Below, piece by piece: positions 8,827-17,118 of a stretch of DNA of 64,000 nucleotides. Every line of letters starts with the position of its first letter. Within the stretch, counting starts at the first letter, position 1. The stretch covers positions 186,001 to 250,000 of the forward strand of contig NZ_FNFB01000005.1 in assembly GCF_900100395.1 (NCBI RefSeq). The letters are read 5' to 3'. The position numbers and the translations under genes are program-made. The notes beneath the pieces are model-generated. The model was not told the origin of the DNA. It saw only the letters and a program-made list of their open reading frames with translations, and did not search any database. This DNA is from Nonomuraea maritima (GTDB lineage: Bacteria; Actinomycetota; Actinomycetes; Streptosporangiales; Streptosporangiaceae).

Positions 8827-9157
8827 TCGACATGGGTGCGGGGCCTCCTCAGGTGTGGAGAGCTTGCTGCGCTGGGCGCTCCCCGCCGGTTCGTCGGTGG
8901 ACGGGGTGTCTGAAGGCACGCGAAGAGCTGAGGAACGTGGGACGACCGTCCGAGACGGCTGGTGTCCTCCAGGCGCACCGGGCCCAGGTGCGGAGCGGAC
9001 GCGCTACAAGGGTGCGCTGGTGGTGAAGGCGCGGCGCGATGACATGTGCACCGTGTGCGGCCGCGCCCTCGCGTTGAAGGGCGGTGGCGGGGTTGCATGC
9101 GCGCCCAGTGCTGTGTCCCGCCTAGTCACCGCGCTGGACGTGGCCGGGCCGGCCTTT

Positions 9158-9256
9158 CTGACGCCAGCAGACAGTGACTGTCCTGCCTGCCTCTCTGACA
9201 GCAGCAGACAGTGACTGTCCTGCCTTCCCTTCTGACGGCTGGAGACAGTGACCGGC
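9158..9256. repeat. 37-bp tandem repeats with a perfect palindromic core
   Basis: CTGACGCC / CTGACAGC / CTGACGGC mark unit starts at 9158, 9195 and 9232, an exact 37-base period. Units 1 and 2 contain the palindrome GACAGTGACTGTC (9170-9182 and 9207-9219). Unit 3 keeps only GACAGTGAC (9244-9252). The array lies between the monooxygenase promoter region and the end of the convergent gene at 9304. Confidence 0.75.
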
Positions 9257-9303
9257 CCGGATCGAGCGGCCGTGACACGAGCGGCCACGACGCGGGCCGG
9301 TCG

Positions 9304-9594
9304 TCAGGACAGGTGGCTCTCCAGGGACTCGATCTTGGACGTCATGCCGTCCGTGACCCCCTCGCGCAGGTCGGCCTTCAGAACGAGGCTCACCCGCGGT
9401 GCGACCTCAGCCACCGCGTCGACGGCACGCTTGACGACGTCCATGACCTCGTCCCATTCGCCTTCGATCGTGGTGAACATCGAGTCCGTACGGTTCGGCA
9501 GGCCGCTGTCGCGGACCACCTTGACGGCGCGGGCCACGGGCTCGGCGACTCCTTCGCCGACGCCCAGCGGAGTGATGGAGAATGCGACGATCAT
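9304..9594 (-). CDS. MTH1187 / YkoF-like thiamine-binding protein (UPF0045)
   Basis: The 96-residue protein matches the small MTH1187 family: [11 protein letters not shown] at the start, [19 protein letters not shown], and [13 protein letters not shown] in the middle. Family members form oligomers and some bind thiamine or related pyrimidines in the cytoplasm. Length is normal. GAGAGGG lies just before ATG 9594. It is monocistronic as far as can be seen. Its in vivo role is poorly defined even in studied species. Confidence 0.85.
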   Translation of the reverse strand: MIVAFSITPLGVGEGVAEPVARAVKVVRDSGLPNRTDSMFTTIEGEWDEVMDVVKRAVDAVAEVAPRVSLVLKADLREGVTDGMTSKIESLESHLS

Positions 9595-9704
9595 GTGCTG
9601 CCCTCTCGCGCGGTCCGGAGGCTTCCGATCTTAGCCGGCCCGCCCACGCCGGCCGCAGCCCCCAAGCAGCGCAGGTCAAGCCCCCGAACAGCCCCCGGAC
9701 AGCG

Positions 9705-9732
9705 AAAAGCCACGACGTGGGAACGTCGTGGC
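9705..9732 (-). terminator. Intrinsic terminator after the acidic protein gene
   Basis: A perfect 10-bp stem (9723-9732 with 9709-9718, GCCACGACGT arms) and a 4-base loop is followed on the minus strand by TTTT (complement of 9705-9708). It sits 26 bases past the stop at 9759. Confidence 0.85.
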
Positions 9733-9758
9733 CGCCGCCCTACCTCACCACCTGACGA

Positions 9759-10076
9759 TCAGTGGTCGTGCTCCTCGTCTTCTTCCTCGCTAGGTCCTTC
9801 GGACGGCTCGACGCCCAGCACGGCCTCGCGGGGCTCGATCTCGCTGATGTGGTCGACGAGCTGGAGCACGTGGTCGGGCTCGATCAGCCACTGCAGCGCC
9901 GAGGCGCCGGAGTCGTCGGAGGCGACCAGTTCGGCCTGCTCCGTGCGCTCCTCGTCGGCGAGGTCGGCGTCGGGGTGTCTGATCTCAGCCAGCGCCGCGG
10001 CCTGCAGCGCCTCCATGTCGAGCACCTCGACGGTCAGCTCGACCGTGAGGCGCAGGAACTTCGGTTCATCACTCAT
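9759..10076 (-). CDS. Small acidic protein of unknown function
   Basis: I chose the start at ATG 10076 (MSDEPKFLRLTVELTVEV), giving 105 residues. The frame is open upstream, but that part overlaps ung and has poor composition. The protein has two beta-strand-like N-terminal segments, a helical region with ALQAAALAEI, and a very acidic tail ending EEEDEEHDH. It follows ung by 10 bases and ends at a strong terminator, so ung and this gene are likely one transcript. No family is recognised; a link to DNA repair is suggested only by position. Confidence 0.65.
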   Translation of the reverse strand: MSDEPKFLRLTVELTVEVLDMEALQAAALAEIRHPDADLADEERTEQAELVASDDSGASALQWLIEPDHVLQLVDHISEIEPREAVLGVEPSEGPSEEEDEEHDH

Positions 10077-10086
10077 GGCGACGATG

Positions 10087-10764
10087 CTAGGGCAGCTTCC
10101 ACTCCACAGGCGCCGCGCCCTGCTGGATGAGCAGCTCATTGGCCCTGCTGAACGGCCGGGAGCCGAAGAATCCGCTACGGGCGGACAGCGGGGACGGGTG
10201 CGCCGACTCGATGCGCGGCACGTCGCCGAGCATCGGCGCGAGGTTGCGGGCGTCGCGGCCCCACAGGATGGCGACCAGCGGCTTGTCGCGCGACACCAGG
10301 GCCTTGATGGCCTGCTCGGTGATCTGCTCCCAGCCCTTGCCCCGGTGGGAGGCGGGCTTGCCCGGCATGACGGTGAGCACCCTGTTGAGCAGCAGCACGC
10401 CCTGCTCTGCCCACGGCGTCAGGTCGCCGTTGGACGCCCGTGGCAGCCCGAGGTCGGTCTCCATCTCCTTGTAGATGTTGACCAGGCTGCCGGGCAGCGG
10501 GCGCACGTCGGGCGCGACCGAGAACGACAGGCCGACGGGGTGGCCGGGCGTCGGGTACGGGTCCTGGCCCATGATCAGCACCTTGACCTCGTCGAAGGGC
10601 TGGTTGAACGCGCGCAGGACATTGGCGCCCGACGGCAGGTACTGCCGTCCTTCGGCGATCTCCTTGCGCAGGAACTCACCCATCAGGGAGATCTGCTCGG
10701 CGACGGGCTCGAGCGCGCGTGCCCATCCGGCTTCGACGACTTCGTTCAGTGGACGACCGGCCAT
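10087..10764 (-). CDS. ung: Uracil-DNA glycosylase, family 1
   Basis: Ung removes uracil from DNA arising by cytosine deamination or dUTP incorporation, starting base excision repair. The 225-residue protein has the catalytic water-activating motif GQDPYP (66-71, D68) and the DNA-intercalating motif HPSPLS (189-194, H189). It also has LLLNRVLTV and the LWGRDARN segment usual for the family. The length is normal. ATG 10764 gives the usual N-terminus. It is probably co-transcribed with the acidic gene downstream. Confidence 0.96.
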   Translation of the reverse strand: MAGRPLNEVVEAGWARALEPVAEQISLMGEFLRKEIAEGRQYLPSGANVLRAFNQPFDEVKVLIMGQDPYPTPGHPVGLSFSVAPDVRPLPGSLVNIYKEMETDLGLPRASNGDLTPWAEQGVLLLNRVLTVMPGKPASHRGKGWEQITEQAIKALVSRDKPLVAILWGRDARNLAPMLGDVPRIESAHPSPLSARSGFFGSRPFSRANELLIQQGAAPVEWKLP

Positions 10765-10840
10765 GGTCGTTGAGCTTAGCCAGGTCTCGTACGGCTTGGA
10801 GCCGAAACGTCTGTTCGGATCGTACCGAAACGATCACATG

Positions 10841-10882
10841 GTGGGGGGCCCGCCTGCCCCCCTTGGGAGGCGGGCGCCCCAC
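10841..10882 (-). terminator. Strong hairpin terminator of the sugar ABC operon
   Basis: Two 15-base arms (10841-10855 and 10868-10882) pair with a single mismatch around a 12-base loop, only 4 bases past the permease stop at 10887. There is no T-run, as is common in actinomycetes. It also separates this operon from ung. Confidence 0.85.
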
Positions 10883-10886
10883 CGGG

Positions 10887-11786
10887 TCACTTCACGGAGC
10901 CGGCCATCATGCCCTGGACGAAGTACCGCTGGAACGCGAAGAACAGGACCAGCGGGATGATCAGCGACATGAACGCGCCGGACGAGAGGATGTCGACGTT
11001 CGACCCGAACTGCCGCATCTGCGACTGCAGGTACTTGGTCATCGGCTGGTTGCCGGTGTCGGCGAAGACCAGCGCGATGAGCATGTCGTTCCACACCCAC
11101 AGGAACTGGAAGATGCCGAGCGACGCGATGGCCGGCTTGCCCAGCGGGAAGACGACCGACGCGAAGATCTTCCATTCCGAGGCGCCGTCCATCCTGGCGG
11201 CCTCCAGCAACGACGCCGGGATGCCGACGAAGAAGTTGCGGAGCAGGAAGATGGCGAACGGCAGGCCGAACGCCACGTGGAACAGGATCACCCCGGGCAG
11301 CGACCCGAAGATGCCGGCGGCGCCGTACAGGCTCGCGACGGGGATCAGCGCGATCTGGATCGGCACGATGAGCAGCCCGACGACGACGAGGAACGCGGTG
11401 TCGCGGCCGCGGAAGTCCATCCACGCGAACGCGTACGCCGCCATCGCCGCGATGCCGATCACGAGGACCGTGGTCGGGACGGTGATGAGCACGGTGTTCC
11501 AGAACGACGCGGTGAAGCCGCTGCCGAGCAGGTTGGCGTAGTTCTGGATGGTCAGCTCGGCCGGCTTGGTGAAGATCGTCCACCAGCCCTCGGCGTTGTT
11601 GACCTGTGTCGTACGCATGGAGACGACCAGCAGGCCGAGCGTCGGCACGAGCCAGAACAGGCCGAGCACCACCATGACGACCTGGACGGCGCCGCTGCCC
11701 AGCCGGTCGACCAGCTTGCTCGCCAGGCTCCTGCGCGGCGCTCCTGCCTCCAGCCCCGTCGGGGCCGTGGCGGTCGCTGTGCTCAT
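10887..11786 (-). CDS. Sugar ABC transporter permease, MalG/AglG type
   Basis: This 299-residue inner-membrane subunit has six hydrophobic segments and the cytoplasmic ATPase-contact EAA loop EAARMDGASEWKIF. It ends QGMMAGSVK, a typical MalG-family C-terminus. It starts at ATG 11786, overlapping the upstream permease stop by 4 bases, with AGGAGGGGAG just before. It pairs with the MalF-type subunit to import a carbohydrate delivered by the lipoproteins encoded upstream. No ATPase gene is in the operon; a shared MsiK-type ATPase elsewhere is usual in actinomycetes. Confidence 0.9.
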   Translation of the reverse strand: MSTATATAPTGLEAGAPRRSLASKLVDRLGSGAVQVVMVVLGLFWLVPTLGLLVVSMRTTQVNNAEGWWTIFTKPAELTIQNYANLLGSGFTASFWNTVLITVPTTVLVIGIAAMAAYAFAWMDFRGRDTAFLVVVGLLIVPIQIALIPVASLYGAAGIFGSLPGVILFHVAFGLPFAIFLLRNFFVGIPASLLEAARMDGASEWKIFASVVFPLGKPAIASLGIFQFLWVWNDMLIALVFADTGNQPMTKYLQSQMRQFGSNVDILSSGAFMSLIIPLVLFFAFQRYFVQGMMAGSVK

Positions 11787-13162
11787 GAGTCTCCCCTCCT
11801 GAACCTGCGGATGTTCATGATCATGAAGGGGAGGACCAGCAGGAGCAGGAAGATGGCCAGCGCGCTGCCCAGCCCCTGGTTGTTGCCACCGCCGAACGCC
11901 ACGCGCCACATCTCCAGCGCCACCACGTTCGCCTGCGGCTGGACGGAGGCCGGCGCGATGATGAAGACGAGGTCGAAGACCTTCAGCGTATTGATGATCA
12001 TCGTCACGAAGACGACGAGCAGCACCGGCGACAGCAGCGGGACGGTGATCCTGCGGAACACCTGCCACTCCGTGGCGCCGTCGATGCGGGCGGCCTCCAG
12101 CGCGTCACGCGGGATGGCGGCGAGCCCGGCCGCGATCAGCACCATGGCGAAACCGGCCCACACCCAGACGAACGCGCCGATGATGGCGGGCGTGATGAGC
12201 GTCGGCCCGAGCCAGGACAGCCCGCCGTACGAGGTCTCGAAGTTCGACTGCGGCAGCCGTACGGTGTAGGAGCCCTGGGGCAACCCCTCGAACTGGAACG
12301 AGCCGTCCTCGGCCGTGGTCGCGGTCGCCGCGACCTGGCCGTCGGCCTGCAGCGCCTCGACGGTCATGCCGGGCAGGCCGCGCTCGGCGGCGTCCACGAC
12401 GTTGTTCTGGCCGCCGCCTCCTGGCGTGAAGTCGAACCAGACGGTGCCCGCCAGGCCGTCGCCCGCGGCGTCGGCCCGCGCCGGCTGCGCGTTGTCCGGC
12501 ATGAACTCGGGCCGGACGCCGACGATGGGGATCAGCACCGGCCGGCCCGCCTGCGCGGGCTGCTTGGTGACGACCGCGCCGTTCTGGTCGGCCACCGGAG
12601 ACTCGTCGCCCCCGCGCGGCCGCGCCTCCGGGTAGCCCTGCGAGGTCGAGAACGTGTCGTGGACGGTGGTGAGGATGGCGTTGGCCACACCCCGGTCGGG
12701 GTTCTCCTCGTACACCAGGCGGAAGATCACGCCGGCCGCCATGAGGGAGACGGCCATCGGCATGAAGACGATGAGCTTGAACGCCGTCGACCACCGGATG
12801 CGCTCGGTCAGGACTGCGAAGATCAGACCCAGCGTGGTGACCATGATCGGCGCGACCACGACCCAGATGAGGTTGTTGCGGATCGTGGTGAGCATGCCCG
12901 AGTCGCTGAAGATCGTGGCGTAGTTGCCCAGCCCCACGAACCCGGTGCCCGCCGCGTCGAACAGGCTCCGGAAGATCGAGTAGACGATCGGGTAGACGAC
13001 CCAGACGCCCAGCAGCAGCGCCGCCGGGAGGAGGAAGGCGATGGCGACCGCCGGCGAGGGGCCGAGGCGTCGTCGTTCACTGGGGGATGCAGCCGGTCCG
13101 GGTGAGGGCCCGCCCGCGGCCTGCGCGGGCGGATCCTGCCGGCCGTCCAACCGTTCGGTCAC
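11783..13162 (-). CDS. Sugar ABC permease, MalF/AglF type, with extracytoplasmic Cna-B/SdrD-like insert
   Basis: At 459 residues it is about 150 longer than most MalF-type actinobacterial permeases. The N-terminal 35 residues are Pro/Gly-rich. Membrane segments lie at about 38-62, 95-120 and 127-150. An insert at about 155-315 follows, then the remaining segments with the EAA loop EAARIDGATEWQVF (357-370). Within the insert, residues about 236-305 look like a prealbumin-like Cna-B/SdrD domain: GLAGTVWFDF, GLPGMTVEAL, TAEDGSFQFEGLPQGSYTV. The insert falls where the loop faces outside. E. coli MalF has an unrelated P2 loop domain in a similar place that touches the binding protein, so a docking role is plausible. 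Confidence 0.88.
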   Translation of the reverse strand: MTERLDGRQDPPAQAAGGPSPGPAASPSERRRLGPSPAVAIAFLLPAALLLGVWVVYPIVYSIFRSLFDAAGTGFVGLGNYATIFSDSGMLTTIRNNLIWVVVAPIMVTTLGLIFAVLTERIRWSTAFKLIVFMPMAVSLMAAGVIFRLVYEENPDRGVANAILTTVHDTFSTSQGYPEARPRGGDESPVADQNGAVVTKQPAQAGRPVLIPIVGVRPEFMPDNAQPARADAAGDGLAGTVWFDFTPGGGGQNNVVDAAERGLPGMTVEALQADGQVAATATTAEDGSFQFEGLPQGSYTVRLPQSNFETSYGGLSWLGPTLITPAIIGAFVWVWAGFAMVLIAAGLAAIPRDALEAARIDGATEWQVFRRITVPLLSPVLLVVFVTMIINTLKVFDLVFIIAPASVQPQANVVALEMWRVAFGGGNNQGLGSALAIFLLLLVLPFMIMNIRRFRRGDS

Positions 13163-13174
13163 GGCCTTACCTCT

Positions 13175-14497
13175 TTACTTCCAGGCCTTGGCGGCCTCGG
13201 ATTCCAGGGCCTCCTGCGCGCCCTTGATGTCACTGGGGTTGCGGACGAAGTCCTGCAGCACCTTCCACGAGCCCTTGCCGTCGGTGCCGCCGAAGGCACT
13301 CGGGGCCAGGTCGGACATGTCGTAGCGGACGGCGTCGCCGGCCGAGACGATCGTCTGGCCGAGCTGCTTGGTCAGCTCGTCGGGGTAGTTGTCGGGAGAG
13401 ACGTTCTTGTTGGGCGACAGGTAGCCGGGGAGCTTGGCCCAGACCTCGCCGCCCTCCTTGGAGGCCAGGAACTGCAGCAGGGCCATGGCGCCGGGGGAGT
13501 CCTTCATGGCCACCGCCACGTCACCGCCGAGCACGACGGGGGAGGTGTCGCCCACATTCGGGAACGGGAAGTACTTCGCCTCCTCGCCCAGCTTGGCGCC
13601 CGAGACGCCGGCCTCGACGGCCACGAAGTCGGCCTCGATGACCATGGCGGCGTCGTCGGTGCCGTAGACCTTGCTCACGCAGGTCGGGAAGTCGGTCTGC
13701 ATGGTGCCCGAGGTGCCGCCGACCAGGTAGTCGTCCTTGACGATCTGCTGGATCTTCTCCAGCGCGGTGGTCACGGTGGGGTCGGTCCAGGGGATCTCGT
13801 GCTTGGAGAGCTTGTCGTAGTTCTCCGGACCGGCGGTCGACAGGTAGACGTTCTCGAAGAGGTCGGTCAGCGTCCAGCCGGAGGCGCCGCACAGCGAGAA
13901 CGGCGGGGTGCCGGAGTCGGCGACGGTCTGCGCGGCCTTGACCAGCTCGTCCCAGGTGGCGGGCGGCTGCACGCCGGCGTCCTCGAACGCCTGGCTGCGG
14001 TACCAGACCAGCGACTTGTGCGCCGCCTTGATCAGCACGCCGTACACCTGGCCGTCGGCGGAGCCGAGCTCCTTCCAGTACGGCGTGTAGTTGGTGTCGA
14101 TCTCCTTGACGACGTCGGCGCTCAGCGGCTTGAGCGCCTGCTGGTCGGCGTACTGTTGCACGAGACCGGGCTGCGGCAGGATCGCCACGTCGGGCGGGCT
14201 GCCGCCCTGGATGCGCGGGCCGAGGTAGGCGGCGGTGTCCTCGCCGGTGGAGGCGTACGTGACCTTCGCGCCGGTCTTCTCGGTGAAGGCCGCCAGCACC
14301 TGCTCGAAGTTCTTCTGCTCGGCGCCGGTCCACTTGGCCGCCACCTCCAGGGTCACGCCCTGGAGCGGCTTGTCGCCGCCGCCGGCCGCCGGGGCCGAGG
14401 CCTCGCCGCTAGGTGCCGTGGTCGTGGGCGCGTTGCCGCAGGCGGCTACGGCTACCGCGAGCCCGGCCAGGATCACTGCTGCTCTGCCTTTTCGCAT
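13175..14497 (-). CDS. Solute-binding lipoprotein of sugar ABC transporter (AglE-like)
   Basis: This 440-residue protein begins MRKGRAAVILAGLAVAVAAC, a lipoprotein signal with Cys20 in the lipobox. A short Thr/Ser/Pro/Ala linker follows, then a family 1 (MalE-type) fold with TWDELVKAAQTVADSGTPPF and SPVVLGGDVAVAMKDSPGAM. It would sit on the outer face of the membrane and pass an oligosaccharide to the permeases; similarity in style to alpha-glucoside binders (AglE) is my impression. ATG 14497 lies 8 bases after the preceding lipoprotein gene. Having two binding proteins in one operon is unusual. Confidence 0.88.
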   Translation of the reverse strand: MRKGRAAVILAGLAVAVAACGNAPTTTAPSGEASAPAAGGGDKPLQGVTLEVAAKWTGAEQKNFEQVLAAFTEKTGAKVTYASTGEDTAAYLGPRIQGGSPPDVAILPQPGLVQQYADQQALKPLSADVVKEIDTNYTPYWKELGSADGQVYGVLIKAAHKSLVWYRSQAFEDAGVQPPATWDELVKAAQTVADSGTPPFSLCGASGWTLTDLFENVYLSTAGPENYDKLSKHEIPWTDPTVTTALEKIQQIVKDDYLVGGTSGTMQTDFPTCVSKVYGTDDAAMVIEADFVAVEAGVSGAKLGEEAKYFPFPNVGDTSPVVLGGDVAVAMKDSPGAMALLQFLASKEGGEVWAKLPGYLSPNKNVSPDNYPDELTKQLGQTIVSAGDAVRYDMSDLAPSAFGGTDGKGSWKVLQDFVRNPSDIKGAQEALESEAAKAWK

Positions 14498-14505
14498 GGC
14501 TGCCC

Positions 14506-15753
14506 TCACTGGGTTCTGATGATCTCTTCGAGTTCTGACTTCATCGAGACCGCCACGTCGGCGGCGGACTCGGGGGTGGGGTTGCCGAGCGCCTTGGCGA
14601 CCGAACTGGCGATCACCAGGCTCAGCTGGTTGTAGTTGGCGTTCACCGGCCGTGCGCGGGCCGCGAGGATGCTCTCCTTGAGCACGGGCAGGTAGGGGAA
14701 CCGCTCGACGAGCTCGGGGTCGTCGTAGAGCTCCGTCCACACGGGTGGGAAGGAGCCCTCGGTGAGCACCCGGCGCTCGTTCTCCAGGCTCGTGAAGTAG
14801 CGGATGAACTCCTGCGCGGTCTGCTGGTGCTTGGAGAAGGCGCTGACGGCGAGGTTCGCGCCGCCGAGCGTGCTGGAGCCCGGCCCGTTCAGGCCGGGCA
14901 GCCGCGTCACGGCCACCTTGTCGCCCAGTTCGGCCTTCGCGGGTCCGTACGCGTGCGGCCAGTTGCGGGCGAAGGCGAGCCGGCCCTCCTGGAAGGCCAG
15001 GCGCGACTCCTCCTCCTTGTACGTCAGCGACTCCTGCGGGATCCAGCCTTCGCGCAGGCCCTGGAGCAGGAAGCCGAGGGCGGTCGCGCCGACGGACGGG
15101 GAGAGGGTCACCTCGGTGCCGTCGCGGCTGACGAGCTCGCCTCCGGCGGACTGCACGGCTTCGGAGAAGTTCACCGTGAGCCCTTCGTACGCCAGGAATT
15201 GCCCGGCATACCCTCCGATTTTGCGCTTTTTCGTGATCTCGCGTGCTTGGTCGCGTAGTTCCGCCCACGTCCTGGGCGGCTTGTCGACCAGGTCGGTCCG
15301 GTAGTAGAGCAGCCCCGCGTTGCTGGTGTACGGGACCGCCCACAGCTTGTTCTTGTAGATCGCCGTCTCCACGACGGGCGGCAGGAACCTGTCGAGCGGG
15401 AACAACCCGCGCTCCAGGGGGATGATCCAGCCGTTCTCCGCGAACTCGGCGGTCAGGATCACGTCCAGACCGAGCACGTCGTACTGGCTGCTGCGCGCCT
15501 GGAGGTTGGCCACCATCTGGGCGCGTTGCTCGTCGGCGGCCTCGGGCAGCTCCAGCAGTGTCACCTTCTCTGCCGGATGCGCCTGGTTCCAGCGGTCGAG
15601 CAGCGGTTGCAGGTACGCCGTCGTGTCACGTCCGGTGGCGAAGGTGATGGGGCCTGTTCCGCCCGTGCCCTGCGCGCCACCGTCGTCGTCGCCCGACGCC
15701 GCGCAGCCGGCCGCGAGCAGCACGGCCATCAGCAACGGAAGCGGGCGAAGCAC
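14506..15753 (-). CDS. Solute-binding lipoprotein, LpqY/ThuE-like
   Basis: The 415-residue protein starts at GTG 15753 with a strong GGAGGAAA site and carries a lipoprotein signal (LLMAVLLAAGC, Cys about 17). Segments such as LDVILTAEFAENGWIIPL, YYRTDLVDKPPRTWAEL and LGGANLAVSAFSKH resemble the mycobacterial trehalose-binding protein LpqY and rhizobial ThuE. It is the first gene of a four-gene minus-strand operon with a second binding protein and two permeases. With treYZ and treS in the same window, trehalose or a related alpha-glucoside is a sensible ligand guess, not a proven one. Confidence 0.85.
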   Translation of the reverse strand: MLRPLPLLMAVLLAAGCAASGDDDGGAQGTGGTGPITFATGRDTTAYLQPLLDRWNQAHPAEKVTLLELPEAADEQRAQMVANLQARSSQYDVLGLDVILTAEFAENGWIIPLERGLFPLDRFLPPVVETAIYKNKLWAVPYTSNAGLLYYRTDLVDKPPRTWAELRDQAREITKKRKIGGYAGQFLAYEGLTVNFSEAVQSAGGELVSRDGTEVTLSPSVGATALGFLLQGLREGWIPQESLTYKEEESRLAFQEGRLAFARNWPHAYGPAKAELGDKVAVTRLPGLNGPGSSTLGGANLAVSAFSKHQQTAQEFIRYFTSLENERRVLTEGSFPPVWTELYDDPELVERFPYLPVLKESILAARARPVNANYNQLSLVIASSVAKALGNPTPESAADVAVSMKSELEEIIRTQ

Positions 15754-15786
15754 GCTGTTTCCTCCGTGTTTCTCTGTTAATTACAT

Positions 15787-15835
15787 ACCTGTTAGGTAGA
15801 TGCATTCATGTTATGCACACCTGTAATCTGTAGGT
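15787..15835. promoter_or_regulatory. Two ACCT...AGGT dyads in the divergent promoter region
   Basis: ACCTGTTAGGT (15787-15797) and ACCTGTAATCTGTAGGT (15819-15835) lie between the sugar-transport operon (-) and the padR gene (+). PadR-family regulators often bind such dyads in their own promoter. The sites could serve either operon or both. Confidence 0.45.
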
Positions 15836-15856
15836 CAACGGATAGCTCCGTAACGC

Positions 15857-16393
15857 ATGCGTAACACAACGCGGGGAGGTGGGCGGTTGCGGCTTCACCT
15901 GCTGGCGCTCCTGGCCAAAGAGCCGGCGCACGGTTACGAGCTCAAACAGGAGCTGGAGCAGACCTTCGGCAGCGCCTACCCCTCCCCGAACATCGGTCAG
16001 ATCTACGTGACCCTCGGCAGGCTCGAGAAGGACGGCCTTGTCAGAGCGGTCGACGTCGAGCAGTCCAACCGGCCGAACAAGAAGGTCTACTACCTGACCG
16101 CCAAGGGCCGCGAGCTGCTCGAGATCTGGGTCGACGAGCCCACCGAGGGCCCCAGGGTGCGCGACGAGTTCTTCATGAAGCTCGTGCTCGCGCCGCTCAC
16201 CGGCATCGCCGACCGGATGGCGCTGATCACCCGGCAGCGCCGCCACTACCTGTCGCTCATGAGCGACCTCAACGACCTGCTGTCCCGCACGCCGCCCGCC
16301 GACCGGGTGGCGACACTGCTCATCGAGGGCGCCATGCTGCACTTGCAAGCCGATCTCGACTGGCTCGAACGGTGTCAGGAGGAACTGGCGTGA
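15857..16393 (+). CDS. PadR family transcriptional regulator
   Basis: The 178-residue protein has the PadR winged helix at the N-terminus (LRLHLLALLAKEPAHGYEL, then PSPNIGQIYVTLGRLEKDGL and the wing NKKVYYLTAKG). A C-terminal helical dimerisation region of the Vir-like type follows. PadR proteins are usually ligand-responsive repressors of neighbouring transporter genes. Its stop overlaps the ATPase start (GTGA, 16390-16393), so the regulator and exporter are one operon, probably autoregulated through the dyads at 15787-15835. No strong ribosome site precedes ATG 15857, so a leaderless or weakly translated message is possible. Confidence 0.92.
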   Translation: MRNTTRGGGRLRLHLLALLAKEPAHGYELKQELEQTFGSAYPSPNIGQIYVTLGRLEKDGLVRAVDVEQSNRPNKKVYYLTAKGRELLEIWVDEPTEGPRVRDEFFMKLVLAPLTGIADRMALITRQRRHYLSLMSDLNDLLSRTPPADRVATLLIEGAMLHLQADLDWLERCQEELA

Positions 16394-17118
16394 CCGCCGT
16401 CGTCCGCACGGTCAACCTCGTCAAGATCTACCAGGACGGCGCCGTGCCCGTCCCTGCCGTACGCGGGGTCGATTTACAGGTCGAGCCGGGGGAATTCGTG
16501 GCGATCATGGGGCCGTCCGGCTCGGGGAAGTCCACGCTCGTCCACATGCTCGGCGGGCTCGACGCCCGCACCAGCGGCGAGATCTGGCTCGACGGCAAGC
16601 GCGCCGACACCCTGTCGGAGAGCGCGTGGGCGTTGCTGCGGCGCAAGAAGATCGGCTTCGTCTTCCAGTTCTTCAACCTGGTCGCCAACATGACCGTCGG
16701 CGACAACGTCGAGCTTCCCGCGCTGCTCGCCGGCGCCTCGCCCAAGGTGGCCCGCAACCGCAGAGAGAGCCTGCTGGCCGCGCTCAACCTCACCGACCGC
16801 GCCGACGCCGCGCCCGCCCAGTTGTCCGGCGGCGAGCAGCAGCGGGTGGCGCTCGCGAGGGCCCTCGCCAACGAGCCGGCGCTGCTGCTCGCCGACGAGC
16901 CCACCGGCAACCTCGACAGCCGCAACACCCGCGACGTGCTGCGCCTGCTCGGCGACGTGCACAAGAAGGGCCAGACGATCGTCATGGTCACCCACGACGC
17001 CCGGGTCGCGGCCCTAGCCGACCGCGTGGTGTCGCTGTTCGACGGCGAGATCGTCGACGACGGCCGCATCACCCGCCGCCGCACCCGTACCGCCGGAGAG
17101 GTCATCGACCTGCGATGA
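16390..17118 (+). CDS. ABC transporter ATP-binding protein, MacB/LolD type
   Basis: The 242-residue ATPase has Walker A GPSGSGKST (41-49), the signature LSGGEQQR, Walker B LLLADEPTGNLD, and the H-loop in VTHD. It energises the FtsX-type permease encoded next. MacB/LolD-type pairs typically export peptides, lipoproteins or drugs, or act as mechanotransducers. GTG 16390 has CAGGAGG 8 bases upstream and overlaps the padR stop. The stop overlaps the permease start by 4 bases (ATGA). Confidence 0.94.
   Translation: MTAVVRTVNLVKIYQDGAVPVPAVRGVDLQVEPGEFVAIMGPSGSGKSTLVHMLGGLDARTSGEIWLDGKRADTLSESAWALLRRKKIGFVFQFFNLVANMTVGDNVELPALLAGASPKVARNRRESLLAALNLTDRADAAPAQLSGGEQQRVALARALANEPALLLADEPTGNLDSRNTRDVLRLLGDVHKKGQTIVMVTHDARVAALADRVVSLFDGEIVDDGRITRRRTRTAGEVIDLR

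Larger units (their letters stand above)
8748..9303. other. Intergenic stretch with operator-like dyad and palindromic tandem repeats
   Basis: The left part is the promoter region of the monooxygenase (- strand) and carries the GATATGTC / GACATATC dyad at 8791-8826. The right part (9158-9256) holds 37-bp tandem repeats, each with a perfect GACAGT-n-ACTGTC palindrome. A 119-codon frame at 8855-9214 with one CTVCGRAL motif is open, but it has no ribosome site or typical composition, so I do not call it. Confidence 0.5.

Noticed and set aside
8855..9214. Possible 119-residue protein with a CTVCGRAL motif
   Set aside because: No ribosome binding site, poor composition, and it runs into the palindromic tandem repeat. 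One CxxC alone is not enough.
9158..9256. Tandem repeats considered as a CRISPR array
   Set aside because: Under three units, the whole unit is repeated including the would-be spacer, and no cas gene is in the window.
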